This document shows, piece after piece, positions 42,844 to 51,144 of a stretch of 64,000 nucleotides of DNA. Source of the DNA: JAOUEA01 sp963719165. Lineage in GTDB: Bacteria > Actinomycetota > UBA4738 > HRBIN12. Every line of letters begins with the position of its first letter. Position 1 is the first letter of the stretch. The notes beneath the pieces are model-generated. The model was given only the letters and a program-made list of their open reading frames with translations, did no database searches and was not told the origin of the DNA. The stretch spans positions 2,294,001 through 2,358,000 of the forward strand of contig CAVRAV010000001.1 in NCBI GenBank assembly GCA_963719165.1, read 5' to 3'. Position numbers and translations under genes: made by a program.

Positions 42844-43443
42844 GTGCGCCGCAGCCTGAAGATCCTCGCGTGGGTCGTGGCGTTCGCGGCTGCCGCGGGG
42901 GCGGGGGCGATGGTGGCCTCGCGCTCGGATCCGTTCCCGCCCGGGGTCGAAGATCCGGGGGCCCGCCCGGGACCCTCGTCCACCGTCACGCGATCCGCCA
43001 CCCCCTCGGGAGCCAAGCCCTGGTCGGGCACCATCCGCGCGCGCACCTACCACGACCTCTTCGTGGGCGGACGCTGCCGCACGGACTGGGTCGTCCCGAT
43101 CTCGATCTCGCTCGACGATGGCGGCTCGATCGTCGGAACGGGAACCGCCATGCTCCGGGGCGGCCTGCGGTGTGACTTCAAGACGGCGCAGGTCCAGGCG
43201 AACGAGATCTCCCTCAACGTGGGCGGGCATCGACGCGGCGATCTGCTCGACCTCTCGCTCGAACCCGGGGCCTTCACCCCGACGGGCAGCAGCGATTACG
43301 GCGGCCTGGTGGCGACGCTGCCGCGGTTCCCGTCCGTGCGGATCGGGCAGGGGACCGTCCCCGAACCCGTCGAAGTGCGGGTGCCCGACGGCGGACAGGG
43401 CACCTACGTTGGGGTCTATCGGAGCGACCTGCGAGGTCCGTGA
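42844..43443 (+). CDS. Secreted hypothetical protein
   Basis: 199 residues. The N-terminal hydrophobic segment (about 6-24) is an uncleaved anchor or signal peptide, followed by a Pro/Thr/Ser linker and a beta-rich domain with two Cys (GRCRTDW, LRCDFK) that may form a disulfide. The pattern of alternating strands (SISLDDGGSIVGTGTAML) suggests a lipocalin- or META-like barrel, but no family was recognised. It starts with GTG nine bases after the VWA stop, so it is likely co-transcribed. Confidence 0.65.
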   Translation: MRRSLKILAWVVAFAAAAGAGAMVASRSDPFPPGVEDPGARPGPSSTVTRSATPSGAKPWSGTIRARTYHDLFVGGRCRTDWVVPISISLDDGGSIVGTGTAMLRGGLRCDFKTAQVQANEISLNVGGHRRGDLLDLSLEPGAFTPTGSSDYGGLVATLPRFPSVRIGQGTVPEPVEVRVPDGGQGTYVGVYRSDLRGP

Positions 43444-43465
43444 GCGGCCCTGAAGATCAGGCCGC
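43444..43465. terminator. Hairpin between convergent genes
   Basis: The sequence just after the secreted-protein stop forms a stem of about nine pairs with one bulged base (GCGGCC-TGA paired with TCAGGCCGC) and a short loop. It overlaps the stop of the convergent methyltransferase gene. No T-run is seen; it is suggested as a bidirectional terminator by position only. Confidence 0.4.
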
Positions 43466-44284
43466 GTCCCACCACAGCGTCGCGACCACGCGGCGCGCCG
43501 GGCCCGCGGCCCAGAGTCCGTCTCGTTCCCTCAGTCGGTCTCCCAATGCTTCCGCGATCTCGGTGTCGCGGCCGGGCGGGAGGCATAGTCGGCGCCTGAC
43601 GAGGGCGACGGCATCGGCGCGGCGAGCGAACCCGCCCCCGGTCTGATCGCCCTCGCGGTTCGCCGCCTCGTGCTCCGGGCGAAGGTCGAGCTCCCGGATC
43701 ACCTCGAGGGCGTCGAGGTAGGAAGGTCCGGTCGGCCGGGCGAGCCCGTGGAACCTCAGCCACAGGTCGTTCATCCACGACAGGGGGTGGTGCTCCGTGA
43801 GCTCCATCACGACCCTTCGGCGCGCGCGATCGTTCAGGGCACGAACGAACGGCCCGAGGTCCGCCACGTTGTACGCCACGTGTCCGCAGACCACGACGTC
43901 GGCTTCCGGAACGTCGTTGGCGACGTCGGGCCACCCGCCCTTCACGGTGGCGACCGAGACGCCAGCGTCGCGGGCCGCGGTCTCGAAGGCCGCAAGCATG
44001 TCGGCCTGCTGGTCGACGCCGGTCAACCGACCGGCCTTGCTCACGAGCGGGAGGGAGGTCGCACCCCCGCCGACGCCGACATCCAGGACCTCACCCCCCG
44101 CGGGCAGGGACTCGAGGGCTCGCTCGGTCGTGGAGTTGGCCGGCTCCGTCGACGACGCCGCGCCGCGCGTCCGGAACAGCTCGGCCGGGAACCCGTAGGG
44201 AGATCCTGGCGCCGCATCGATGAGGCGTTGCGGGATCGCCCAGGCCTCCAGTTGCTCGCGCCAGCGGTCGGCGGCCGCACTCAC
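43457..44284 (-). CDS. Class I SAM-dependent methyltransferase
   Basis: 275 residues. The SAM motif is VLDVGVGGGATSLPL, followed by LTGVDQQADMLAAF with the acidic ribose-binding residue, and VVVCGHVAYNVADL. The C-terminal part (RADAVALVRRRLCLPPGRDT) is helical. The family is that of general class I methyltransferases; the acceptor is unknown. Its start overlaps the CoA-transferase stop by four bases (ATGA), so they are co-translated. Confidence 0.8.
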   Translation of the reverse strand: MSAAADRWREQLEAWAIPQRLIDAAPGSPYGFPAELFRTRGAASSTEPANSTTERALESLPAGGEVLDVGVGGGATSLPLVSKAGRLTGVDQQADMLAAFETAARDAGVSVATVKGGWPDVANDVPEADVVVCGHVAYNVADLGPFVRALNDRARRRVVMELTEHHPLSWMNDLWLRFHGLARPTGPSYLDALEVIRELDLRPEHEAANREGDQTGGGFARRADAVALVRRRLCLPPGRDTEIAEALGDRLRERDGLWAAGPARRVVATLWWDAA

Positions 44285-45426
44285 GCGTCCAACACCTCCT
44301 CCGTGTCCGCCCCCAGGCGCGGGGGTGGAAGGCGCGTCGGCAAGGATCGCCCGTCGAACCGGAGCGGGTCCGCGACGAGCCGCAGGTCGTGCCCCCGTGC
44401 CGGGTCGGGCACGATCTCGACCACCCCGGCGCCCTCGGGGGAGGCGAACACTTCGTCCATGGTCCGGATCGGCGCGCAGGGGACCCCGGCGCGCTCAAGC
44501 GCCGCCAGCCATGTCGCCGCATCCGCTTCCGCGAAGATCCCTGCGAGCATCCCCACCAGCGCGTCCCGGTTCGCAACCCTGGCCCCGTTCGAGCGGAACC
44601 GCTCGTCGTGGGCCCACCTCGGGTGACCGACCACCTCGCAGACCCGGACGAACAAGCGGTCGTTCCCTCCCGCGAGGATGAAGGGGCGGTCCGAGCCGTG
44701 GAACACCTGGTAGGGCACGATGTTCGGGTGCTGGCTCCCCATCGCCCGCGGCACGACGCCCCCGATCAGGTGGTTCGCGGCCTGATTCACCATGGCGGCC
44801 ATGCTCGCGTCGAACAGCGAGACGCTCACATGGCGCCCCCGGCCCGTGCTCGCGCGTTCGTGCAGCGCGGCCGTGATCCCCACGGCCGCGTAGAGGCCCG
44901 TCACCACGTCCAACAGCGCGACGCCGGATTTGGTGGGCGGACCGTCGGGCTCGCCGGTCACGCTCATGAGACCGCACAGCGCCTGGACGATGATGTCGTA
45001 GCCCGGCCGGGCGCCGACGTTCGGCGTCTCCTCGCCGAAGGCGGTAAGCGAGCAGGTGATCAACCGCGGATGCCTCGCGCGCAGCCCCCCGAGGTCGAGC
45101 CCGAGCTCTGTCATCAGCCCCGGCCGGAAGTTCTCCACCAAGACATCGGAACCGGCGGCGAGGCGCCGGATCGCGTCGGCGCCTTCGGGGGTCTTCAGAT
45201 CCACGGCCGCCGACCGCTTGTTCCGGTTCAGCGCAAGGAAGTAGGCCGCATCCCCACCCGCGAACGGTGGTCCCCATTGGCGCGTGTCGTCGCCGCCGTC
45301 CGGCCGCTCGATCTTGATCACGTCGGCGCCGAGGTCGCCCAGGGTCATCGTGGCCAGCGGCCCCGCAAGGACCCGCGAGAGATCGAGCACGCGGATGCCT
45401 TCGAGCGGAGCGGGCGCGTCGACCAT
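44281..45426 (-). CDS. CaiB/BaiF-family (type III) CoA transferase
   Basis: 381 residues from the ATG at 45426; a GTG at 45462 would add 12. It opens with GIRVLDLSRVLAGPLATMTL and continues with LGADVIKIERP, NRNKRSAAVDLKTPEG, a motif with the likely catalytic Asp (GARPGYDIIVQALCGLMS), and LFDASMAAMVNQAANHLIGG. Type III transferases move CoA between acyl groups through an aspartyl-CoA anhydride, for example in formyl-CoA, carnitine or bile-acid pathways. The substrate cannot be deduced. It is followed by a methyltransferase overlapping by four bases. Confidence 0.88.
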   Translation of the reverse strand: MVDAPAPLEGIRVLDLSRVLAGPLATMTLGDLGADVIKIERPDGGDDTRQWGPPFAGGDAAYFLALNRNKRSAAVDLKTPEGADAIRRLAAGSDVLVENFRPGLMTELGLDLGGLRARHPRLITCSLTAFGEETPNVGARPGYDIIVQALCGLMSVTGEPDGPPTKSGVALLDVVTGLYAAVGITAALHERASTGRGRHVSVSLFDASMAAMVNQAANHLIGGVVPRAMGSQHPNIVPYQVFHGSDRPFILAGGNDRLFVRVCEVVGHPRWAHDERFRSNGARVANRDALVGMLAGIFAEADAATWLAALERAGVPCAPIRTMDEVFASPEGAGVVEIVPDPARGHDLRLVADPLRFDGRSLPTRLPPPRLGADTEEVLDA

Positions 45427-45527
45427 CGGCTCGTACCCTACTTCGCCCGCGACTGTCGTCACTGAGGCTTGGGGGATGTATCCGAGCGCACTGGCACGAC
45501 AGTCCTCTGCTCGGGCATGATGGGGGG

Positions 45528-46241
45528 GTGAACGACGAAAGCCTGGAGCGCGTGAACGGATTCCTCGCGGCCGTGGCCGGACGTGTTGCCGTGGGCGACG
45601 TGCTGACGGTCACGCCCGCCGAGCTGGGACGGGAGCTGGGCTTCCCCGACGCCCTGTCGACCGCGCGGGCCGTTCGCGCCCTCATCTCGCGTCGCAGGCT
45701 GGTTCCCGCCCAAGGGTCCTATCGATTGCTCGACGCCACGCCCGTGGGACCGCAGGAACGCGAGGCGCTGGAGCGCCCCCGCCAGGTCCGGCGGCGCCGG
45801 GCGCCCGGCGTCCGATCCGACGCCGGGCCGCGCAGCGGATCCCTTGCCTACTCGGACCTCGGGCGGGCGGCCGTGGACCGCATGATCGAGCTGGGGCGCG
45901 AAGCGTCCGACCAGCGGGTAGGGCTGCGCCACGCACGGGAGGAGGCGCGCGCGGCCCGGCAGGCCCGCGACGAGGCGGAGCAGCGCGCGAGCGCCCTCAC
46001 CGAGCGCGTGCGTGAGCTCGAGGCCCGGGCGGAGATGGCCGAGTCGAACCTCCGCACGCTGCTGGCCCAGGCGCGTTCCAAGGAAGGGCCCCGCCAATCT
46101 ACGGACGTCTCCGATGCTGAGATGGAGGCCATCCTGGGCGTGTTGAAGGTGGGTGAAACGGAGACCGTCGAGATCCCCGAGGCGCCGAGCTCCTCGCTTG
46201 CCTCGGAGCCGTCTCCCGCGGTCGGCTCAGAGGTCGAATAG
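45528..46241 (+). CDS. Coiled-coil protein with N-terminal winged-helix-like region
   Basis: 237 residues. The N-terminal 70 residues (LTVTPAELGRELGFPDALST, then AVRALISRRRLVPAQGSYRLL) look like a winged helix. A basic linker follows (RPRQVRRRRAPG), then a long coiled coil (about 120-190, Glu/Ala/Arg-rich), and a Ser/Pro/Glu tail. Domain order suggests a DNA-associated structural or regulatory protein. No family was recognised. It starts with GTG and is divergent from the CoA-transferase gene. Confidence 0.65.
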   Translation: MNDESLERVNGFLAAVAGRVAVGDVLTVTPAELGRELGFPDALSTARAVRALISRRRLVPAQGSYRLLDATPVGPQEREALERPRQVRRRRAPGVRSDAGPRSGSLAYSDLGRAAVDRMIELGREASDQRVGLRHAREEARAARQARDEAEQRASALTERVRELEARAEMAESNLRTLLAQARSKEGPRQSTDVSDAEMEAILGVLKVGETETVEIPEAPSSSLASEPSPAVGSEVE

Positions 46242-46253
46242 CCGCTACCACGT

Positions 46254-47048
46254 TCAGCAGACCACGGACAAGAGGTCGTGCGGATCGACGGCGCCGCCAT
46301 CGCCCGGGTGCCACTCGAAATGGTCGTGCGGCGCCGTGGCGTCACCGGTGTCGCCCACGTACCCGATCACGGTGCCCATGCGAACGGAGCCCAGTTGCCC
46401 GTAGGACTCGAGGTGGGCGTTGTAGACATAGCCGCGCGCTCCTTGCACGCGCACCTCCAGGCCTCCGAGCTCGCTCGAAGACGCGGTGGCCACGCCGTTG
46501 AACTGGGCGACGATCGGCGTGCCGGCGGCGGCCACGATGTCGTTGCCCTGATGGCGATGCACGGGAACGCCGGGGAGGCGCACCATCACGCCGAAGTTGT
46601 CGGCCACCTGGGCGGGCCCGTCCACGGGACACCGCTTGAACGTGGCCCAGGTTCCGAGCCAGGCGCTGATCGCATCCCGCCGGTCGGCGAGCCGTCGGAT
46701 CCGGCGCTCGCGGAAGCGGCGCAATCGCATGTCACGCAGCCTCAGGTGGAAGATCGCGGCTTCGAGACCGCGTGCCGCCTGCGTCCATCGGTCGTTCAGC
46801 ATGTGGCGCGACGGCAACGTGTCGAGCCGCTCACGCAGGAGCGAGCGTTCGTGTGCCTCGCGAGATCCCAGTCGGTTGTCGTCGACACGCAGCCTGGTCA
46901 GGTCGCGGACGAGATGGTGGCGTCGATGCAGCTGCTGTTGTACGAGCGGGGTGGCCGATGCGTTAGAGAGCAATGAGACGGAAAGAACGCCCACGGCCAG
47001 GAGGCCGAGGGCGCGACGACGCACGCTCGCACGAGAGTTGTTCCACAC
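46254..47048 (-). CDS. Secreted M23-family (LytM) peptidase-like protein
   Basis: 264 residues. After a signal peptide (about 12-33) is a helical, Arg-rich region (about 40-140), then a LytM domain. The zinc ligands are visible as HRHQGNDIVA (H-x3-D) and HDHFEWHPGD (HxH), with VYNAHLESYGQLGSVRMG between them. M23 enzymes cut glycyl or peptidoglycan cross-bridges. The site looks intact, although the first motif usually reads HxGxD. The start is a GTG at 47048. It is convergent with the coiled-coil gene and likely acts outside the cell on the wall. Confidence 0.82.
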   Translation of the reverse strand: MWNNSRASVRRRALGLLAVGVLSVSLLSNASATPLVQQQLHRRHHLVRDLTRLRVDDNRLGSREAHERSLLRERLDTLPSRHMLNDRWTQAARGLEAAIFHLRLRDMRLRRFRERRIRRLADRRDAISAWLGTWATFKRCPVDGPAQVADNFGVMVRLPGVPVHRHQGNDIVAAAGTPIVAQFNGVATASSSELGGLEVRVQGARGYVYNAHLESYGQLGSVRMGTVIGYVGDTGDATAPHDHFEWHPGDGGAVDPHDLLSVVC

Positions 47049-47131
47049 GGTGCCAGCGTGTATCGGCAGCTGTGCACGGTGCCTTGACGAGCATCACGGA
47101 AACGCGGGGCCGTCTCGTGGTACGCGTGCGA

Positions 47132-48178
47132 TCAGGCGTCGAGCTGACGTGCGGCCTTGTGGCACGCGGCCGAGGCCCCGTTGGGGTAGTCGCGCAGCGG
47201 CAGGTCCTCGCCCCGGCAGGCCGCCTCGATGCCGAGCTCTTCGGCCAGCCCGGAGGCCACGACCGGGCAGCGAGGATGGAACCGGCAGCCGGGGGGGATC
47301 CGGGTCGGGTCGGGGGGCTCCCCCTTGAGGATGGGACGTTCGATGCCCTCGGCCTCCGGCACCACGTCGAGCAGCGCCTTGGTGTAGGGATGCAGGGGCC
47401 GGAGCAGGACCTCCTCGGTCGGCCCGATCTCCACGATCCGTCCCAGGTACATGATGGCCACCCGGTCCGCCACCGTCCACGCGAGTCCCAAGTCGTGCGT
47501 CACGATGATGATGGTGAGGCCGAACTGCTCGCGCAGGCCCATCAGGAGCTGGAGGATCTCCCCTCGCACAGACGCGTCGAGGTTGGACACCGGCTCGTCT
47601 GCCACGATGATCTCCGGCTCCAGGACGAGGCAGCCGGCGATGACCACGCGCTGACGCTGACCGCCCGAGAGCTCGTGGGGGTAGCGCTCGAAGAGCTTCT
47701 CGGGGGGCCGGAGCCCCGCTCGTGAGAGCGCGCGGGCGACCAGCTGCTCCTCGGTCTCTCCGTTGGGCCCGCTGTGCACGCCGTGGATGCGCAGGCCTTC
47801 GACCACGATCTCGTAGACGGTGTGGCGCGGGTTCAGCGTCCCGGTCGGGTCCTGGAAGACCATCTGCACCTTGCGCCGGTACTTGCGCAGGTTGCCGAGG
47901 GGCTCGCCGCGGTAGAGGACCTCGCCGCCGTTGACCTCCTGCAGCCCCATGATCGCGCGCGCCGTGGTGGTCTTGCCGCATCCGGATTCCCCTGCCAGCG
48001 CCAGCACCTCGCCTTTGCGGATCTTCAGATCGACGCCGTCGACGGCCCGGGCCTCCGTTGCCTTCTTCCCGCGGAGCCCCTGGAACAAGCCCACCCGGCC
48101 CGCGAACGTCACACGCAGGTCCTTGACCTCGATGACCGTCTCTGCGTCGGTGGAGGCGGCGGGGGTCTGCACGCTCAT
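47132..48178 (-). CDS. Oligopeptide/dipeptide ABC transporter ATPase (OppF/DppF type)
   Basis: 348 residues. Walker A is LALAGESGCGKTTTAR, the signature is YPHELSGGQRQRVV, and Walker B is IIVADEPVSNLD. The C-terminal peptide-transporter extension has HPYTKALLDVVPEAEGI and GCRFHPRCP, with Cys in the region that binds an Fe-S cluster in some Opp/Dpp ATPases. It is the last gene of a five-gene operon running 53064 to 47132. Its ATG overlaps the preceding stop (ATGA). The other genes supply the second ATPase, two permeases and a binding protein. Confidence 0.92.
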   Translation of the reverse strand: MSVQTPAASTDAETVIEVKDLRVTFAGRVGLFQGLRGKKATEARAVDGVDLKIRKGEVLALAGESGCGKTTTARAIMGLQEVNGGEVLYRGEPLGNLRKYRRKVQMVFQDPTGTLNPRHTVYEIVVEGLRIHGVHSGPNGETEEQLVARALSRAGLRPPEKLFERYPHELSGGQRQRVVIAGCLVLEPEIIVADEPVSNLDASVRGEILQLLMGLREQFGLTIIIVTHDLGLAWTVADRVAIMYLGRIVEIGPTEEVLLRPLHPYTKALLDVVPEAEGIERPILKGEPPDPTRIPPGCRFHPRCPVVASGLAEELGIEAACRGEDLPLRDYPNGASAACHKAARQLDA

Positions 48179-49167
48179 TCGGCGCCTCCGGGGCTGGTCG
48201 CCCCCGCCGGCTGCTTCACGAGCAGGCAGGCGGCGCGTCGGCCCGACCCCGCGTCGAAGAGCTCCGGATCCGTCACGTGGCAGTCGTCGAAGGCGAACGC
48301 GCACCGCGGGTGAAACGTGCACCCCTCCGGCACGTGCTGGGGGTCCGGCGGGTCGCCGCCGAGACCCGAGGGCTTTCTGCGGAACCGGTCGTCGCCGATC
48401 GCCGGGAACGCGGCGGACAGCGCCATGGTGTACGGGTGCTTCGGGTCGTGGAAGACCTCGTCGGCCGAGCCCTCCTCGACGATCCGTCCCGCGTACATGA
48501 TGGCGAGACGATCGGACACCTCGACCAGGACCGAGAGGTCGTGCGTGATGAAGACCATGCACAGGCCGAGCTCGTTCTGAAGCTCCTTCATGAGGCGGAG
48601 CACCTGGGCCTGCACCATGACGTCGAGCGCGGTGGTGGGTTCGTCGGCCAGGATGATGGAGGGACCGCACGCGAGGGCCATCGCGATCATCACGCGCTGC
48701 TTCTGACCGCCCGAGAGCTCGTGCGGATAGTCCTCCATGCGCCGAGCGGGCAGGCCCACCTGCTCGAGCAACCCGCCCACGCGGACCTTCGCCTCGCGCT
48801 CGTTCGCCTGGCCGTGGACCACGATGGCCTCGGAGATCTGGTCGCCGATCCGCCGGACGGGGTTCAGGGCGTGCAGCGCGCCCTGGAAGACCATCGAGGC
48901 GCCGGCCCAGCGCACCGCCCGCAGGCGCCCCGCCTTCATCGTGAGGATGTCCTCGCCGTTCAGGAGGATCTCGCCCTCGACCTTGGTGCCCTTGGGGTGC
49001 AGCCGCATGATCGCGCCGGCGATGGTGGACTTGCCGCAGCCCGACTCGCCCGCGAGGCCCAAGACCTCGCCCTTGTCGACCGTGAGGTTGACGCCGCGAA
49101 CCGCCGGCACGGGCCCGCCCTGGGTCCGGTAGGTGATGCGCAGATCGTGGATCTCCAGGACGCTCAT
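48175..49167 (-). CDS. Oligopeptide/dipeptide ABC transporter ATPase (OppD/DppD type)
   Basis: 330 residues. Walker A is VLGLAGESGCGKSTI, the signature is YPHELSGGQKQRVM, and Walker B is IILADEPTTALD. The C-terminus contains HPYTMALSAAFPAIGDD and GCTFHPRCAFAFDDC, as in OppD-type proteins. It starts at ATG 49167 with a four-base overlap to the upstream permease. It works as a heterodimer with the ATPase encoded next. Confidence 0.92.
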   Translation of the reverse strand: MSVLEIHDLRITYRTQGGPVPAVRGVNLTVDKGEVLGLAGESGCGKSTIAGAIMRLHPKGTKVEGEILLNGEDILTMKAGRLRAVRWAGASMVFQGALHALNPVRRIGDQISEAIVVHGQANEREAKVRVGGLLEQVGLPARRMEDYPHELSGGQKQRVMIAMALACGPSIILADEPTTALDVMVQAQVLRLMKELQNELGLCMVFITHDLSVLVEVSDRLAIMYAGRIVEEGSADEVFHDPKHPYTMALSAAFPAIGDDRFRRKPSGLGGDPPDPQHVPEGCTFHPRCAFAFDDCHVTDPELFDAGSGRRAACLLVKQPAGATSPGGAE

Positions 49168-50117
49168 CGCGCCCGCAGCTTCGGGTTAAGGACGTCGTCG
49201 AGGGCGTAGCCGATCATGGTGAACGCCAGCACGACGAGCACGATGCACAGGCCGGGCGGGATGATCCACCACCAGTTGCCCGCGTACGTGGCGCCCCCGC
49301 CGAACGCGTTGTCGAGCAGCTTCCCCCACGACGCCCGGTTGGGATCGCCGACGCCCAGGAAGGCGAGCGTCGACTCCGAGAGGATCACGACCGCCACGAT
49401 GAGGATCGCGTTCGCGAACACGAGGGGGGCCACGTTCGGCAGGATATGCTTCGTGACGATGGAGCCGCCCCGGGCGCCGAGCGCCCGGGAGCGCTCGACG
49501 TAGCCCCTCGTCTTCAGCGACAGGACCTCGGCGCGGATGATGCGGGCCGTGCTGGGCCACGACGTGATGGCGATGACCACGGTGATCGTGAGGAACGACG
49601 GCCCCAGCACCGTGGCGAGGACGATCGCGAGCGGCAGGAAGGGGATCACGAGGATCCAGTCGGTGACCGACATGAGGATCTTCTCCGTCCACCCTCCGCG
49701 GAACCCCGCGATCAGGCCCACGACGGTCCCCAACACCATCGTCATGAACGTCCCGATCAGCCCGACCAAGAGGGAGACCTGGGCGCCGTACACGGTCTGC
49801 GGCAGCACCGGCCGTCCGAGATTGTCGGTCCCGAACCAGAAGGGGTAGTTGGCCGTGGGTGGCTGCAACGCCTTCCCGTTGAGCGGACAGGTCACGCTGA
49901 GGTAGCAGCGGTCCGCGAGCAGGGGGGCGAGGAGAGCGACCGCGAAGAAGAACACGAGGATGATCAGTCCCGCCATCCCCATCTTGTTCTTGCGGTATTC
50001 ACGCCACAGACGCGCTCGCGATTCGCGCCGTCGCTTGCGGACGAGCTTCTTGGGGTTCGGGACGACGAGCGGGGTTTCCGCCTCCGGGGGAGTGGCCGGG
50101 GTCTGGGTCGTCGCCAT
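49164..50117 (-). CDS. Oligopeptide/dipeptide ABC transporter permease (OppC/DppC type)
   Basis: 317 residues with about six membrane helices. The N-terminus is long and basic (KKLVRKRRRESRARLWREYR), followed by the first helix. The EAA loop with the coupling helix is RSRALGARGGSIVTKHILPN. WPSTARIIRAEVLSLKTRGY is also typical of OppC. The start ATG at 50117 follows directly on the stop of the OppB-type gene. It acts with that protein as the membrane channel. Confidence 0.92.
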   Translation of the reverse strand: MATTQTPATPPEAETPLVVPNPKKLVRKRRRESRARLWREYRKNKMGMAGLIILVFFFAVALLAPLLADRCYLSVTCPLNGKALQPPTANYPFWFGTDNLGRPVLPQTVYGAQVSLLVGLIGTFMTMVLGTVVGLIAGFRGGWTEKILMSVTDWILVIPFLPLAIVLATVLGPSFLTITVVIAITSWPSTARIIRAEVLSLKTRGYVERSRALGARGGSIVTKHILPNVAPLVFANAILIVAVVILSESTLAFLGVGDPNRASWGKLLDNAFGGGATYAGNWWWIIPPGLCIVLVVLAFTMIGYALDDVLNPKLRAR

Positions 50118-51101
50118 CTACGCGGCCCTCACCCGAGGGTCGAGGTAGGAGTACGTCAGGTCGGCGATCAGGTTCGCAACGATGATCGCGACGCTGAAGA
50201 TGAGGAAGAGTCCTTGGAGCAGAGGGAAGTTCCGGTCGTTGATCGCAACGGCCGTGAGCAGCCCGAGGCCCGGCCAATTGAAGATCAGCTCGATCGTGAT
50301 GGCGCCCGAGATGACGAACCCCAACGAAAGGATCGTGACCGTCATGACGGGCAGGAGCGCGTTGGGGACCGCGTGACGCTGCCGGACGTTCTTGTCCCGA
50401 AGACCCTTGGCGCGCGCCAGCTGGATGTAGTCCTCTCCCAGCGTCTCCAGGAGTGAGGACCGCATGATCAGCGAATACTCCCCGAGGTAGGCAACGGTGA
50501 GCACGAAGAACGGCAGGACCATATGGTTCAACACATCCGTAACGTGGTGCAGCCCCGTGTAGCCTGCCCCGAGCGTCTCGTACCCACCGGTCGGGAAGAT
50601 GGCCGGGAAGGGACCCACCCCCACGGCGAACGCCATGATCATGAGCATGCCGAACCAGAACTCCGGCATCGAGTACGTGAACATCGTGAACCCGAGCAGG
50701 CCCTTGTCGTACCCGGTCCCCCGCCGCCACCCCTGGGAGATGCCGATCCAGATCCCGATGGCTATGGACGCGATGGTGGAACCGCCGATCAGCAGGACGG
50801 TGGGCCACACCTTCCCGGCGATCGTGGTACTGACCGGTTCGTTGTTCACGAACGAGTATCCGAGGTGGCCCTGTGCGGTCTCCTTGACGTAGTTCAAGAA
50901 CTGCTGGGGCACGGGCAGATCGAGCCCGAGCTCCTTCTGCAGCTCCGCCACGGTGGCTTTCGAGGCGCCCTGCCCGCCGCGAAGCAACTGGGTGGCGGGA
51001 TCGCCGAGGAGCCGGAACAGGAAGAAGTTGACGAAGAGCACGAACAGGAGCGTGAGGAAAGCCTGCAGTATCTTCGATAGCAGGTAGCTCCTCGATCCCA
51101 C
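50118..51101 (-). CDS. Oligopeptide/dipeptide ABC transporter permease (OppB/DppB type)
   Basis: 327 residues, six membrane helices. N-terminal ILQAFLTLLFVLFVNFFLFR, then LELGLD-type segment ELGLDLPVPQQFLNYVKE, GYSFVNNEPV, and the EAA coupling loop RAKGLRDKNVRQRHAVPNA. These are family hallmarks of the OppB/DppB group. Start ATG at 51101 lies 43 bases after the binding protein stop, consistent with higher expression of the binding protein. The gene ends directly at the OppC start. Confidence 0.92.
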   Translation of the reverse strand: MGSRSYLLSKILQAFLTLLFVLFVNFFLFRLLGDPATQLLRGGQGASKATVAELQKELGLDLPVPQQFLNYVKETAQGHLGYSFVNNEPVSTTIAGKVWPTVLLIGGSTIASIAIGIWIGISQGWRRGTGYDKGLLGFTMFTYSMPEFWFGMLMIMAFAVGVGPFPAIFPTGGYETLGAGYTGLHHVTDVLNHMVLPFFVLTVAYLGEYSLIMRSSLLETLGEDYIQLARAKGLRDKNVRQRHAVPNALLPVMTVTILSLGFVISGAITIELIFNWPGLGLLTAVAINDRNFPLLQGLFLIFSVAIIVANLIADLTYSYLDPRVRAA

Positions 51102-51144
51102 GACCCCTCCCGTTCGTCAGCCGGTGGGTCTCAGCCCGATCCGC